The notes under the pieces were generated by a model. It saw nothing but the letters and a program-made list of their open reading frames with translations, ran no database searches and was not told where the DNA came from. A stretch of DNA of 64,000 nucleotides from Roseomonas alba (lineage in GTDB: Bacteria; Pseudomonadota; Alphaproteobacteria; Acetobacterales; Acetobacteraceae): assembly GCF_019430885.1 (NCBI RefSeq), contig NZ_JAHYBZ010000005.1:124001-188000 (forward strand). Direction: 5' to 3'. Positions 1-8,746 of the stretch are shown here, piece by piece. A program made the position numbers and the translations under genes. Every line of letters starts with the position of its first letter. Within the stretch, counting starts at the first letter, position 1.

Positions 1-127
1 CCGTATCGCCTTCCGGGTAGTCGCGGGCATAGGCTGCCAGCGGGCGATCCACGCGGTCCTGCACCAGATCCCGGCGTGGAGCCGGGACCTGGCCGTTTGG
101 CGACAGCAATTGGCCAGACGTTGCCAT
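1..127 (-). CDS. AraC-family transcriptional regulator, N-terminal fragment (runs off the window)
   Basis: The complement of 125-127 is an ATG opening a frame that stays open to the window edge, about 42 residues. It contains the stretch RPLAAYARDYPEGDT, which resembles the start of the cupin sensor domain of AraC-type regulators that continue with a PPH-RAQLLYA motif. The rest, including the helix-turn-helix, lies outside the window. It is divergent from the MFS exporter with 58 bp between starts, so it is a candidate regulator of that exporter. The family call rests on a short segment. Confidence 0.55.
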   Translation of the reverse strand, partial: MATSGQLLSPNGQVPAPRRDLVQDRVDRPLAAYARDYPEGDT

Positions 128-185
128 GTGGCCGAGCTTAGGCTTGCCTCACGTCAAGGGGAACGCCCCGGCGAGAGGAAGAGCC

Positions 186-1430
186 ATGACACCGGCCCAG
201 CGCCAGGTGGTGTTCATCAACGCCGCCCATACCTTCACCCACTACTGCCTTCTGATCCTGGCGACCGCGGTGCTCGCCATGATCCAGCAGGAGCCTGCCA
301 TTTTCGGAACCGAGTTCGGGCCGGTGCTGACGCTCGGCACGGCCATGTTCGTCACTTACGGGCTCGGGGCCCTGCCGATGGGGTGGCTCGCGGCACGGCT
401 AGGCCGGCACGCCATGATGACGGGCTTCTTCCTCGGGACAGGCTTCTTCATGGCAGCGGCCGGGCTGATGGCCAGCCCGCTGGGCGTCGGCATCGCCCTG
501 GGGCTGATGGGCGCCTTCGCCGCCGTCTATCACCCGATCGGCACGGCCATGCTGGTCGAGGCTGCCGGCGACCGGGTCGGCCGCGCGATGGGCGTCAATG
601 GCGTCTTCGGAAATATCGGCGTCGCCACGGCACCGATTATGACGGCTTTCATCGCCGCGGGCCTGGGCTGGCGCTGGGCCTTCATCATTCCCGGTGCCGT
701 CTGCTTCGTGGTCGGTCTGGCCTATGCACGCGAGCCCGAATTCGACGCGCTGAAGGCAGGCGGCGGCGGGCGGCCCTTCGCGCCGATCCCGCCCGTGGTA
801 GTGCGCCGGGCCGTGTTGATCCTGCTGGCGATCGCGGTGGTCTCGGGCCTGGTGTTCAATGCCTATACGCTGCTGATCCCGAAGCTGATGCAGGAACGTC
901 TTGCCAGAAGCCCCGACCTGCTGCCGGTCGTCGGGCTACTGGCCTTCGTCGCGACGATCTGCGGCGGCGCCACGCAATTCACCGTGGGGCGGATGATCGA
1001 TAGCCGGACCCTGAAGGCGGTCTTCCTGCCGCTCGGCATCGCTGTCGTGCCGGGGCTGATCGCGCTGTCCTTCCTGGATGGCTGGGCCGTACTGCCGGTC
1101 GCCGGGCTGGTCGCCGCGTGTGTCTTCGGCCAGGTGACGGTGAACGAGACCATGACTGCGCGCTACATCGCGCCGGAACTGCGGGCGAAACTGTATTCCA
1201 TCCGCTTCACCATCGGCTTCCTGGGGGCGGCGCTGGCCTCGCCCCTGGTCGGATTCCTCCACGAGGCGACCGGTTCACTGGCCGTTGCAATGCTGGTGTT
1301 GGCGGGTGTCGCCGTGGTGACGCTGGTCTGCGCCTTTGCCTTCCCGGACCGGCCGGAGGAACTGAAGCCGGAGCTTTGGGCCCGGGCGCCGGAATGGCGC
1401 GAGGAGACGGCCGCACAACCGGCGGAGTAG
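186..1430 (+). CDS. MFS transporter, fosmidomycin-resistance-like exporter
   Basis: The protein has 414 residues and is hydrophobic throughout, with about 12 predicted membrane segments, so it is an inner-membrane major facilitator. The opening NAAHTFTHY followed by a long hydrophobic helix, and the AARLGRH motif in the loop after helix 2, resemble Fsr-type drug exporters; the substrate is not known. I chose the ATG at 186 over the upstream in-frame ATG at 126 because it is preceded by GAGAGGAAG and gives a normal MFS N-terminus. It stands alone, divergent from an AraC-type regulator, and is followed by a strong hairpin. Confidence 0.8.
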   Translation: MTPAQRQVVFINAAHTFTHYCLLILATAVLAMIQQEPAIFGTEFGPVLTLGTAMFVTYGLGALPMGWLAARLGRHAMMTGFFLGTGFFMAAAGLMASPLGVGIALGLMGAFAAVYHPIGTAMLVEAAGDRVGRAMGVNGVFGNIGVATAPIMTAFIAAGLGWRWAFIIPGAVCFVVGLAYAREPEFDALKAGGGGRPFAPIPPVVVRRAVLILLAIAVVSGLVFNAYTLLIPKLMQERLARSPDLLPVVGLLAFVATICGGATQFTVGRMIDSRTLKAVFLPLGIAVVPGLIALSFLDGWAVLPVAGLVAACVFGQVTVNETMTARYIAPELRAKLYSIRFTIGFLGAALASPLVGFLHEATGSLAVAMLVLAGVAVVTLVCAFAFPDRPEELKPELWARAPEWREETAAQPAE

Positions 1431-1449
1431 GGGCGCACGGGTGGATCGG

Positions 1450-1468
1450 AGAGGGGCGCCGCCCCTCT
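1450..1468. terminator. Rho-independent-like hairpin after the MFS gene
   Basis: The arm AGAGGGGC at 1450-1457 pairs perfectly with 1461-1468 across the three-base loop GCC. It lies 20 bp after the MFS stop codon. There is no clear U-tract, so termination is likely but not certain. It has the same geometry as the other hairpins in the window. Confidence 0.5.
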
Positions 1469-1645
1469 TAGCCTCTCCCCGTCAGGCTGCCATGCAGCCT
1501 GGCCGCTGGCACTTGGTCCCTGGCAGGGATGTCGCGTCAGGATAACGACATTCGCGCCGGGCCTCGGGCCCTTCGCTGGACGCCGCGGTCGTGGTGCCGC
1601 CGTTATCGCAGAAGCGTTGTTCTGGCGGGCACCGAGTAACGGTTT

Positions 1646-1691
1646 CCAAAGGCCATGGGCCTTTGGCGGGCTTGGCGGCACTGCCGCCAAG
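1646..1691. repeat. Pair of perfect palindromes with 3-nt loops (intergenic hairpin family)
   Basis: There are two hairpins. Arm CCAAAGGCC (1646-1654) with loop ATG pairs with 1658-1666. Arm CTTGGCGGC (1671-1679) with loop ACT pairs with 1683-1691. Both stems are 9 bp and perfect. They lie between the convergent MFS and hydrolase genes, a 310-bp stretch with no gene that I can see. Similar units recur at 7052-7117, 7831-7882 and 24741-24963. Confidence 0.6.
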
Positions 1692-1740
1692 GTTCGGAGA
1701 GGCGCAAAGCCCTTCTCCGGTCAGCCCCTTTCAGCGAGGT

Positions 1741-2862
1741 TTACCCGCCCCCGCATGGATTTCGCCGCAGCCCCCGGGGTGCCGCGGCGGCCGGGGCCTG
1801 GACCAGCGTGACGAGGCACGGTCCCTGGCCGCGCGTGAAGCGCCAGTCGCTTACGCCATTGTGACCGCGGATGGGTGGCTCGGGGAACAGGGCCAGGGTC
1901 GGGGCAGTGCGGGTCCGTGCCAACTCCGCAAGCATTGCCGCGCGGGCCGCCGGATCGGGATCGAAGGGATCCTCGGCGAAGACGGTCGCGGCGAGACGGG
2001 GACCGTCGGCGGGCAGCCCGGCAAGCAGGCGGCGGAAATCGCCGAGGCCCTCGGACAGGATGTTGGGACGGGAAGCCTCGCCATGGGCGGCAGGGGCGAA
2101 GGCGAGGACAGCGTGGATCAGCTCTGGCCGCTCGGCCGCGATCAGGATGGACTGCCAGGCGCCGCGCGACTGGCCGGCGAGAACAATGCGGCGGTAGCCG
2201 GCCTCCCGCAACAGGGGCAGGCCACGGCGCAGGGTGGCCGTGGCGGTGGGGAGCAGATCGTCGGCCGGATCGCGGTCGAAGCGCATCACGTCCCAGCCGG
2301 CATCGTTCAACTGGGCAAGGACGCCCGGAGCGCTGCGCCGGCGCTGGTCGACCGTGGGGCCGCCATAGCCGTGGGACCAGATAACGACGCCCTCGGCGGC
2401 CTGCGGGCCGTGGCGGAACATCAACGGGGCGGTGCGGAAGGGGCCGATATGGCGTTCGGCGGGTTGGAAGGGAGCGCCGGGACGGGCAGGCACGGTGCCG
2501 TCGATGGCAAGGACATGGCAGCTGTTGCCCGGGCCGAGGGCGGAAGCGGCGTCACGGTCGCAGGCCGTCTGCAGCGCGTCTCGGGTCGCCTGCTCCGACT
2601 GGCCGCCGCCGACGAAACGCCAGGTGGACCGGCCATCCGGCGTGGTGGCCAGGGCGAAGGCGGCATGGGGCATGGCACCGCGATAATGCAGGGTGAAGCC
2701 GGTCACGGTGCTCGTACCGCGGGCGGGGCCGAGGGTCGCGACCGAGAACAGGGCGCGGTAGGCCGCGAAGTCCGTGTTCGGGTCCTGCGCCCGCGCCGGG
2801 GCTGCCCACGGCCAGGCCGTGAGCGCCAACCCTAGGAATCCGGCGCGCCAGCGCTTATGCAT
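1741..2862 (-). CDS. Secreted alpha/beta hydrolase
   Basis: The product has 373 residues and begins with a signal peptide ([16 protein letters not shown], cleavage after about residue 26 at ARAQ), so it is probably periplasmic. WSHGYGG looks like the oxyanion strand-turn of an alpha/beta hydrolase. GQSRG, with Ser near residue 232, is the nucleophile elbow. GHNGVSDW near the C-terminus could carry the catalytic His. The substrate is unknown. The start at 2862 was preferred to an in-frame start 72 bp upstream because only it gives a clean signal peptide. It is divergent from leuS by 43 bp and may share a promoter region with it. Confidence 0.7.
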   Translation of the reverse strand: MHKRWRAGFLGLALTAWPWAAPARAQDPNTDFAAYRALFSVATLGPARGTSTVTGFTLHYRGAMPHAAFALATTPDGRSTWRFVGGGQSEQATRDALQTACDRDAASALGPGNSCHVLAIDGTVPARPGAPFQPAERHIGPFRTAPLMFRHGPQAAEGVVIWSHGYGGPTVDQRRRSAPGVLAQLNDAGWDVMRFDRDPADDLLPTATATLRRGLPLLREAGYRRIVLAGQSRGAWQSILIAAERPELIHAVLAFAPAAHGEASRPNILSEGLGDFRRLLAGLPADGPRLAATVFAEDPFDPDPAARAAMLAELARTRTAPTLALFPEPPIRGHNGVSDWRFTRGQGPCLVTLVQAPAAAAPRGLRRNPCGGG

Positions 2863-2905
2863 CCGTCTCCCTTTCGCCCCGCATGGCACGAGACGCGCGC
2901 GCGCA

Positions 2906-5512
2906 ATGAACGACAGCATCGCATCCCCCGACAAGGCGGCCCCCCGCTACGACTTCCGGGCCGCCGAGCCTCGCTGGCAGAAGGCCTGGGACGACCAGGC
3001 CTGCTTCGCGGTGCCGGACGTGCCGCCGGCCGGGGCAGCCAAGTACTATGTGCTTGAGATGTTTCCCTACCCCAGCGGCAAGATCCACATGGGGCATGTG
3101 CGCAACTACACGCTGGGCGACGTGGTCGCACGCTACAAGCGCGCGCGCGGGCATCTGGTGATGCATCCGATGGGCTGGGACGCCTTCGGGCTGCCGGCGG
3201 AAAACGCGGCGCGCGAGCGCGGCACGCATCCGGCGAAGTGGACCTACGCGAACATCGCCAACATGCGCGATGAGCTGAAGCGCATGGGGCTGTCGCTGGA
3301 ATGGGCGCGCGAATTCGCCACCTGCGATCCGGAATACTACGGCCAGCAGCAAAAGCTGCTGCTCGACTTCTGGAAGGCGGGCCTGGTCGAGCGCAAGGAA
3401 TCCTGGGTGAACTGGGATCCGGTGGACGGCACCGTGCTGGCCAATGAGCAGGTGATCGACGGGCGCGGCTGGCGCTCCGGGGCACTGGTCGAGAAGAAAA
3501 AGCTCTCCCAGTGGTTCCTCGCCATCACGAAGTTCGCGCCGGAGCTGCTGGAGGCGCTGGGCGGCCTCGACCGCTGGCCCGAGCGCGTGAAGCTGATGCA
3601 GTCCAACTGGATCGGCCGCAGCGAGGGCGCGCGGGTGCGCTTCGCCCTCGCCCAGCCGGTCGAGGACATGACCGAGGTGGAGGTCTTCACCACCCGGCCG
3701 GACACGCTGTTCGGCATGTCCTTCCTGGCGGTCGCGGCCGAGCATCCGATTGCCGCCGCGGCGGCCGCGCGCGACGCGAAGGCCGCGGAGTTCGTCGCCG
3801 AATGCCGCAGCATGGGCACCTCGGAAGCGGTGATCGAGCAGGCCGAGAAGAAGGGTTACGATACCGGCTTCCGCGTGAAGCATCCCTTCACGGGCGAGGA
3901 ATACCCGGTCTGGATCGCGAATTTCGTGCTGATGGAATACGGCACGGGCGCAATCTTCGGCTGCCCGGCGCATGACCAGCGCGACCTGGATTTCGCGCGG
4001 AAGTACGACCTGTCGGTGACGCCCGTCGTGCTGCCGAAGGGCGCGGATGCCGCCACCTTCGCCGTGGCGAACGAGGCCTTCACCGATGACGGCACGGCGT
4101 TCAATTCGGGCTTCCTCGACGGGCTCGACGTCGCCGCGTCGAAGCGGCGCGCGATCGCGGAGCTGGAGACGCTCGGTGTCGGCAACGGCGTGGTGAACTG
4201 GCGCCTGCGCGACTGGGGCGTGTCCCGCCAGCGCTACTGGGGCTGCCCGATCCCCTTCATCCACTGCGACGATTGCGGCGTGCAGCCGGTGCCCGACGAT
4301 CAGCTCCCGGTGCGGCTGCCTGAGGATGTGGATTTCTCGAAGCCGGGTAATCCGCTCGACAACCATCCGACGTGGAAGCACGTCGCCTGCCCGTCCTGCG
4401 GCAAGCCGGCGCGACGCGAGACCGATACCTGCGACACCTTCGTGGATTCGTCCTGGTACTTCGCGCGCTTCTGCTCACCGCGCGCCGCGGTGCCGGTGAC
4501 CAAGGCGGCCGTCGATGCCTGGCTGCCGGTGGACCAGTATATCGGCGGCATCGAGCATGCGATCCTGCACCTGCTCTATTCGCGCTTCTTCTCGCGCGCG
4601 ATGAAGGAGACGGGGCACCTGTCGGTGGAGGAACCCTTCGCCGGGCTGTTCACCCAGGGGATGGTGCAGCATGAGAGCTACAAAGGTGCTGATGGGCGCT
4701 GGCTCTACCCGGAAGAAGTCGACTTCTCCGTGGCGACTGACGGCACGCGCACGGCGGTGGTGAAAGGCGGTAACGAGACCGTGACCATCGGCCGTGTCGA
4801 GGCCATGTCGAAGTCCAAGCGCAACACCGTCGATCCCGGCGCGATCATCGCGAAATACGGAGCGGATACAGCGCGTTGGTTCATCCTGTCGGACAACCCG
4901 CCCGACCGTGACATGGAATGGACGGAATCCGGCGTTGCCGGCGCCTACCGCTTCACCCAGCGCGTGTTTCGGATGGTGGAGAATGCGATGCCGGCGCTGC
5001 CGCCCGCGGGCACGGCACCGGAAGCCGAGGGCAAGGCGTTGCGCCGCGCCACGCACCGCACCATCGCGACGGTGACCGAGGCGTTGGAGACTTTCGCCTT
5101 CAACGTCGCGGTGGCGCGTCTGTATGAATTCGCCAATGCGATCGAAGCGGCGAAGGACGCCCCGGGTGGGGCGAAGCGCGAGGCGCTGGAGATGCTGGCA
5201 CGCTTGTCGGCGCCGATGATGCCGCATCTGGCCGAGGAGTGCTGGTCGATGCTGCGCCCCGGCGAGACAGCCCTGGTGGCGCAAATGACTTGGCCCGAGG
5301 CCGATCCGGCGCTGCTGAAGGCGGAGAGCATCACGCTCGCTGTGCAGGTGCTGGGCAAGCTGCGCGCGACCATCGAGGTCCCGGTGGGTGCGAGCGAGGA
5401 GACCATCTTCGCCGCGGCCGAAGCCGAGGAGAACGTGCAGCGCGCCATCGCCGGCAAGCTGATCCGCAAGCGCATCCATGTCCCCGGGAGGGTGGTGAAC
5501 CTTGTCGTCTAG
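2906..5512 (+). CDS. leuS: Leucyl-tRNA synthetase
   Basis: This class I aminoacyl-tRNA synthetase of 868 residues charges tRNA-Leu in the cytoplasm. The HIGH signature is seen as HMGH at residues 61-64 and the KMSKS loop as AMSKSKR near 633-639. The zinc-like insertion CDDCGV...CPSCGK and the CP1 editing domain (TTRPDTLFG) lie between them. Length is normal for bacterial LeuRS. The ATG at 2906 was chosen because upstream in-frame starts lie inside the divergent hydrolase gene. The stop overlaps the lptE start by 11 bp, forming leuS-lptE-holA. Confidence 0.97.
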   Translation: MNDSIASPDKAAPRYDFRAAEPRWQKAWDDQACFAVPDVPPAGAAKYYVLEMFPYPSGKIHMGHVRNYTLGDVVARYKRARGHLVMHPMGWDAFGLPAENAARERGTHPAKWTYANIANMRDELKRMGLSLEWAREFATCDPEYYGQQQKLLLDFWKAGLVERKESWVNWDPVDGTVLANEQVIDGRGWRSGALVEKKKLSQWFLAITKFAPELLEALGGLDRWPERVKLMQSNWIGRSEGARVRFALAQPVEDMTEVEVFTTRPDTLFGMSFLAVAAEHPIAAAAAARDAKAAEFVAECRSMGTSEAVIEQAEKKGYDTGFRVKHPFTGEEYPVWIANFVLMEYGTGAIFGCPAHDQRDLDFARKYDLSVTPVVLPKGADAATFAVANEAFTDDGTAFNSGFLDGLDVAASKRRAIAELETLGVGNGVVNWRLRDWGVSRQRYWGCPIPFIHCDDCGVQPVPDDQLPVRLPEDVDFSKPGNPLDNHPTWKHVACPSCGKPARRETDTCDTFVDSSWYFARFCSPRAAVPVTKAAVDAWLPVDQYIGGIEHAILHLLYSRFFSRAMKETGHLSVEEPFAGLFTQGMVQHESYKGADGRWLYPEEVDFSVATDGTRTAVVKGGNETVTIGRVEAMSKSKRNTVDPGAIIAKYGADTARWFILSDNPPDRDMEWTESGVAGAYRFTQRVFRMVENAMPALPPAGTAPEAEGKALRRATHRTIATVTEALETFAFNVAVARLYEFANAIEAAKDAPGGAKREALEMLARLSAPMMPHLAEECWSMLRPGETALVAQMTWPEADPALLKAESITLAVQVLGKLRATIEVPVGASEETIFAAAEAEENVQRAIAGKLIRKRIHVPGRVVNLVV

Positions 5513-6011
5513 GCGCGCCATCCTTGCGCTGCCGGCCTTCGCGCTGGCCGGTTGCGGCTTCCGCCCGCTCTATGGCCCGCGGCCAAGCGGTCAGGCGACC
5601 TCGGGCCTCGAAACCGTGCGCGTCGGGCTGATCAATGAGCGCAACGGGCAGCTGCTGCGCCGCAGTCTGGAGCAGCGCCTGGGCGGGGAAGGCGTCGCCT
5701 CGCGATATGATTTGCGCGTCGGTCTCGGCTACGGCATCGAAGTGCAGGGCTTCGAACGCGATGGCACACCGAGCCGTGTGCGCATCACGGCCACGGCGAA
5801 CTGGTACCTCTATGACAGCGGCGCGGCGCCGCGTCTGGTCGCCCAGGGCATGGCGCGTGCCTTCGATGCCTACAATGTCCCTGAGAACCAGTTCTTCGCC
5901 GCCGACGCCTCGCGGGACGCGGCGGAGCGGCGGCTTGTGGATCAGCTCGCGGAGGACATCGTCCAGCGCCTGGCCGCGCGCTTCGAGGCCGGTCCACCCC
6001 AGGCAGGCTGA
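5502..6011 (+). CDS. lptE: LPS-assembly lipoprotein LptE
   Basis: The product is a lipoprotein of 169 residues. Lipobox LAGC, with the lipidated Cys at 18, follows a short basic and hydrophobic leader. The mature part begins GFRPLYGP, the usual opening of alphaproteobacterial LptE. LptE plugs the LptD outer-membrane translocon during LPS insertion. The start is a TTG inside the leuS stop region; no later in-frame start would keep the signal sequence. The position between leuS and holA is the conserved one and supports the call. Confidence 0.88.
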   Translation: MSSRRAILALPAFALAGCGFRPLYGPRPSGQATSGLETVRVGLINERNGQLLRRSLEQRLGGEGVASRYDLRVGLGYGIEVQGFERDGTPSRVRITATANWYLYDSGAAPRLVAQGMARAFDAYNVPENQFFAADASRDAAERRLVDQLAEDIVQRLAARFEAGPPQAG

Positions 6012-6019
6012 GCGCCGTC

Positions 6020-7045
6020 ATGGCGAAGCTCGATGCCCGGCGGCTGCAGGCCTTCCTGGCTGATCCCGGCGCAGTGCGGGTGGTGCTGATTTTCGGCGAG
6101 GATGGCGGGCTCGTGCGCGAACGCGGCGACGCACTCGCACGCGCTGTTGCCGGGGACGATCCTTTCCGGCTGGTCGACATCACGCGCGATGTGGCGGCGA
6201 AGGATGCAACGCTGCTGGCGGCTGAAGCCGCGACGCCCGCGCTGACAGGCGGGCGTCGCCTGGTGCGCGTGCGGGATGCGACGGATGGCCTAGCCAATGG
6301 CGCCAAGGCGGTGCTGGCAGGTCAAGGCCCCGGGATCGTGCTGCTCGAGGCCGGGGCGCTCGATGGACGCAAGGGGCTACGGGCGGCGCTGGAGAAGGCT
6401 GGGCCGGAAGCGGCGGTGATCGCCTGCTACGTCGAAACCGGCGCGGCGCTTGAGGCGTCCATCGGCGCCGTCTTGCGTGACTTCGGTGTCACCGCGGACC
6501 CCGCGGCCCTGGCCTGGATGGCGCAGCGCCTCGGCGAGGACCGGCTGGTGATGCGCCGGGAATGCGAGAAACTCGCCCTTTTTGTCGGTGCCGGCGGGCG
6601 GGTGACGGAGGACGATGCATTGGCCTCCCTGTCCGAAGGGTCGGCGCTGGATCTCGATGCCGCGCTGCTGGCCGCGACCGAGGGCGATGCACCGCGCGCG
6701 GACGCCGCGCTGGATGCGGCCTTTGCCGAAGGTGCCGCGGCGGTCCAGGTTGTGCGCGCCGCCCTGCGACATGTGCAGCGGCTGGAAGTGGCGGCGGCCG
6801 CGGTGGCGCGAGGCGCCTCGGCGAAGGATGCGGTGGAAGGATTGCGACCGCCGGTGTTCTTCAAGACTCGTCCGGCGTTCGAGCGCGCACTGCGGCTGTG
6901 GCGGCCCGAGATGCTGGCGGCGGCCGGGGCCGCGTTGCTGGAGGCGGAGCGGCTGACCAAGACAACCGGAATGCCCGACGCCACGGTGGCGCGGGCGGCG
7001 GTGATGGGGTTGGCGCGTCAGGCGGTGCGGGCGAAACGCGGGTGA
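6020..7045 (+). CDS. holA: DNA polymerase III subunit delta
   Basis: This 341-residue protein is the clamp-loader delta subunit, which opens the beta clamp. The N-terminus MAKLDARRLQAFL followed by VVLIFGEDGGLVRERG is typical of HolA. The middle has an AAA-like core and the C-terminus is helical (WRPEMLAAAGAALLEAERLTK). It is the last gene of leuS-lptE-holA, starting 8 bp after lptE. Its 3' side runs straight into the hairpin cluster and the relic CRISPR locus. Confidence 0.92.
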   Translation: MAKLDARRLQAFLADPGAVRVVLIFGEDGGLVRERGDALARAVAGDDPFRLVDITRDVAAKDATLLAAEAATPALTGGRRLVRVRDATDGLANGAKAVLAGQGPGIVLLEAGALDGRKGLRAALEKAGPEAAVIACYVETGAALEASIGAVLRDFGVTADPAALAWMAQRLGEDRLVMRRECEKLALFVGAGGRVTEDDALASLSEGSALDLDAALLAATEGDAPRADAALDAAFAEGAAAVQVVRAALRHVQRLEVAAAAVARGASAKDAVEGLRPPVFFKTRPAFERALRLWRPEMLAAAGAALLEAERLTKTTGMPDATVARAAVMGLARQAVRAKRG

Positions 7046-7051
7046 GACAGG

Positions 7052-7117
7052 CCGGGGCGCTGCCCCGGACCCCGCCAGGGCTCCGCCCTGGACCCGCCAA
7101 GGGCCCACGGCCCTTGG
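7052..7117. repeat. Three tandem perfect hairpins with 3-nt loops after holA
   Basis: Three hairpins stand in a row. Arm CCGGGGC (7052-7058), loop GCT, pairs with 7062-7068. Arm CCAGGGC (7075-7081), loop TCC, pairs with 7085-7091. Arm CCAAGGGCC (7097-7105), loop CAC, pairs with 7109-7117. All stems are perfect. They sit where holA transcription should end and also where the N-terminal part of the cas2 relic has been lost, so they could mark the deletion junction. Confidence 0.65.
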
Positions 7118-7140
7118 ATCCCGATTTGTGGGCGACGACC

Positions 7141-7350
7141 TTGCTGCTGGAGGTGCGAGCCGGGGTCCATGTTGGGACCCGCGGCCGGCGCGTGTGCGAG
7201 ATGATCTGGTGCCAGGTGACAGTGTATAGCGAGCACGGCAACGCTGTGATCGCCTGGGCCGCGCCGGCCGAGGCGGGGTCCAGTTCGGTACCTGCGGGAA
7301 GAACTGCCGCGTGCCGGGGGAATATGGATGGGCTGCGGCCGGTAGCGTTT
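7141..7350 (+). pseudogene. cas2: Truncated cas2 (type I-E) relic
   Basis: An open stretch of 70 codons reads LLLEVRAGVHVG, then EMIWCQVT, GNAVIAW and MDGLRPVAF. These are the consecutive conserved blocks of type I-E Cas2 (known family pattern: WLLEVRAGVYVG, REMIW, GN.VMAW, DGL.LVSF). The first 20 or so residues, with the catalytic beta-1 Asp region, are missing, and no start codon or ribosome site is in place. The intact Cas2 ends shortly after this point; here the frame runs on to 7419. It lies just upstream of the CRISPR array in the same orientation, as cas2 does in intact I-E loci. Confidence 0.8.
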
Positions 7351-7454
7351 GGGCCGGACGCAGCGTTGCCGACGGAGCCGGGGCCGATGGCGGTAGAGTA
7401 TCGGCGCCGGGGTCGCTGATCGCGTCGGAACAGGCGTTCCGGGCGGTGGGATCG

Positions 7455-7481
7455 TTGACAGGTGAATCTGCTCGCTAGATC
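7455..7481 (+). promoter_or_regulatory. Possible CRISPR leader promoter
   Basis: TTGACA at 7455-7460 is a perfect -35 hexamer. TAGATC at 7476-7481 could serve as a weak -10, with 15-bp spacing. The element lies 17 bp before the first repeat, in the stretch between the cas2 relic and the array that should be the leader. The 7351-7498 stretch otherwise shows no gene. Confidence 0.35.
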
Positions 7482-7498
7482 AATGCTCTGCAGGAAGA

Positions 7499-7771
7499 GC
7501 GTTCCCCGCAGGCGCGGGGATGAACCGACGCCTCGATAGATCCAGTCGAGGGTCAGATTGCGTTCCCCGCAGGCGCGGGGATGAACCGCAGGATGGTTGG
7601 CATCGGGACTGCCTTCCCTGGCGTTCCCCGCAGGCGCGGGGATGAACCGTTCGCGGATGCGTCCGTGTCTCCGCGCTGCGTGCGTTCCCCGCAGGCGCGG
7701 GGATGAACCGCTGAACGGCGGTCAGTTCGAGGGGCGCCCGTTGCGTTCCTCGCAGGCGCGGGGATGAGCCG
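7499..7771 (+). CRISPR. CRISPR array, type I-E-like repeat, 5 repeats and 4 spacers
   Basis: 29-bp repeats begin GCGTTCCCCGCAGGCGCGGG and end GATGAACCG. They start at 7499, 7560, 7621, 7682 and 7743. All four spacers are exactly 32 bp (7528-7559, 7589-7620, 7650-7681, 7711-7742), giving a 61-bp period, as in type I-E systems. Repeats 1-4 are identical; repeat 5 has two changes (a T inside the C run and a G near the end). A degenerate terminal repeat on the right puts the leader on the left, matching the cas2 relic and TTGACA there. There are no cas3, cas8e, cas11, cas7, cas5, cas6e or cas1 genes in the window. Confidence 0.97.
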
Positions 7772-7830
7772 GCGGCTTCCACGTGCTTCAGGCGGCTGAC
7801 CTGGGTGTGACAGCCCAATAGACCGAAGGT

Positions 7831-7882
7831 CCAGGAAACTGAGTTTCCTGGCAGGGGAGTTCGAGGGGGCGGCGCCCCCTCG
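7831..7882. terminator. Double hairpin downstream of parB
   Basis: Arm CCAGGAAAC (7831-7839), loop TGA, pairs with 7843-7851. Arm CGAGGGGGC (7862-7870), loop GGC, pairs with 7874-7882. Both stems are perfect 9-mers. The second ends right at the parB stop codon (complement of 7883-7885), so the pair is well placed to end the mnmE-to-parB transcript and to insulate it from the CRISPR array. Confidence 0.6.
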
Positions 7883-8746
7883 TTACGCCATATCCGGATC
7901 GAGCAGCCGCAGCACCCCATCGAGCTGATCGAGATCCCGGTAGTTGATGGTCACCTGCCCACCCTTGCCGGCCGCCTTGATGCCGACCTTGAGTCCCAGC
8001 CGTTCCGTCAGCCGGCGCTCCAGCGCGGCAATGTCCGGGTCCTGCTTCGCCGCCCGGCGGGTACTGGGATCGCGCGGGGTGGCCGCCGCGAGGGCCTCGG
8101 TCTGGCGCACGGACAGGCCCCGCACCACGACCATGCCTGCGAGGCGCTCGGGGTCGTCGGCACCCAGCAGTGCGCGGGCGTGGCCGGCCGAGAGCGCGCC
8201 GCCGCGCAACATTTCCCGCACGCGCGGGGGCAAGTTCAGCAGGCGCAGCGTGTTGGCGACATGGCTACGCGACTTGCCGACCGCCTGGCCGAGACCTTCC
8301 TGTTTCAGGCCGAATTCGCTGAGGAGGCGTGCGTAGCCTTCGGCTTCCTCGAGGGCGTTGAGATCCTCGCGCTGGAGGTTCTCGACCAAGCCGGCGGCCA
8401 TGGCGGCGCGATCGTCGAGGTCGCGGATGACGACCGGGACGTCGTGCAGCTTCGCCTGTTGGGCGGCGCGCCAGCGGCGCTCGCCGCCGAGAATCTGGAA
8501 ATGGCCCGGCGTGCCGGGCTTCGGGCGCACCAGGATGGGCTGGAGGATGCCGTGTTCCTCGATGGACGCGGCGAGCTCGGCGAGCGCGGCGGGATCGGGT
8601 GTGGCGCGGGCCTGGAAAGGGCTGGGTTCCAGGGCCTCGATCGGCAGGGTGCGGGGGGCGCCGCCGGGGGTGGTGGCGGGTGGCGGGGGCTGGTTGTCGC
8701 CCATCAAGGCGGACAGACCCATGCCGAGGCGCATCGGCTTCTTCAT
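7883..8746 (-). CDS. parB: Chromosome-partitioning protein ParB
   Basis: This 287-residue CTP-dependent DNA clamp loads at parS and spreads, acting with ParA in origin segregation. Visible parts are a variable N-terminal tail with RLGMGLSALMGD, the CTPase/ParB-nuclease-like domain (PFQARATPD, GGERRWRAAQ), the helix-turn-helix region (GLGQAVGKSRSHVANTLRLL) and a C-terminal dimer domain (ITINYRDLDQLDGVLRLL-like). It overlaps the parA stop by 4 bp (ATGA). Two parS-like sites lie upstream in the same operon. Confidence 0.95.
   Translation of the reverse strand: MKKPMRLGMGLSALMGDNQPPPPATTPGGAPRTLPIEALEPSPFQARATPDPAALAELAASIEEHGILQPILVRPKPGTPGHFQILGGERRWRAAQQAKLHDVPVVIRDLDDRAAMAAGLVENLQREDLNALEEAEGYARLLSEFGLKQEGLGQAVGKSRSHVANTLRLLNLPPRVREMLRGGALSAGHARALLGADDPERLAGMVVVRGLSVRQTEALAAATPRDPSTRRAAKQDPDIAALERRLTERLGLKVGIKAAGKGGQVTINYRDLDQLDGVLRLLDPDMA

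Noticed and set aside
2855..4381. 508-codon minus-strand frame inside leuS
   Set aside because: It is the antisense shadow of leuS, which is beyond doubt.
7046..7498. Complete adaptation module (cas1-cas2) before the array
   Set aside because: Only a partial cas2 is visible and holA occupies the place of cas1; no Cas1 motif is seen in any frame.
7480..7920. 146-codon minus-strand frame running through the CRISPR array
   Set aside because: It is repetitive because it translates the repeats (CGERQ/FIPAPAGN pattern); it is not a gene.
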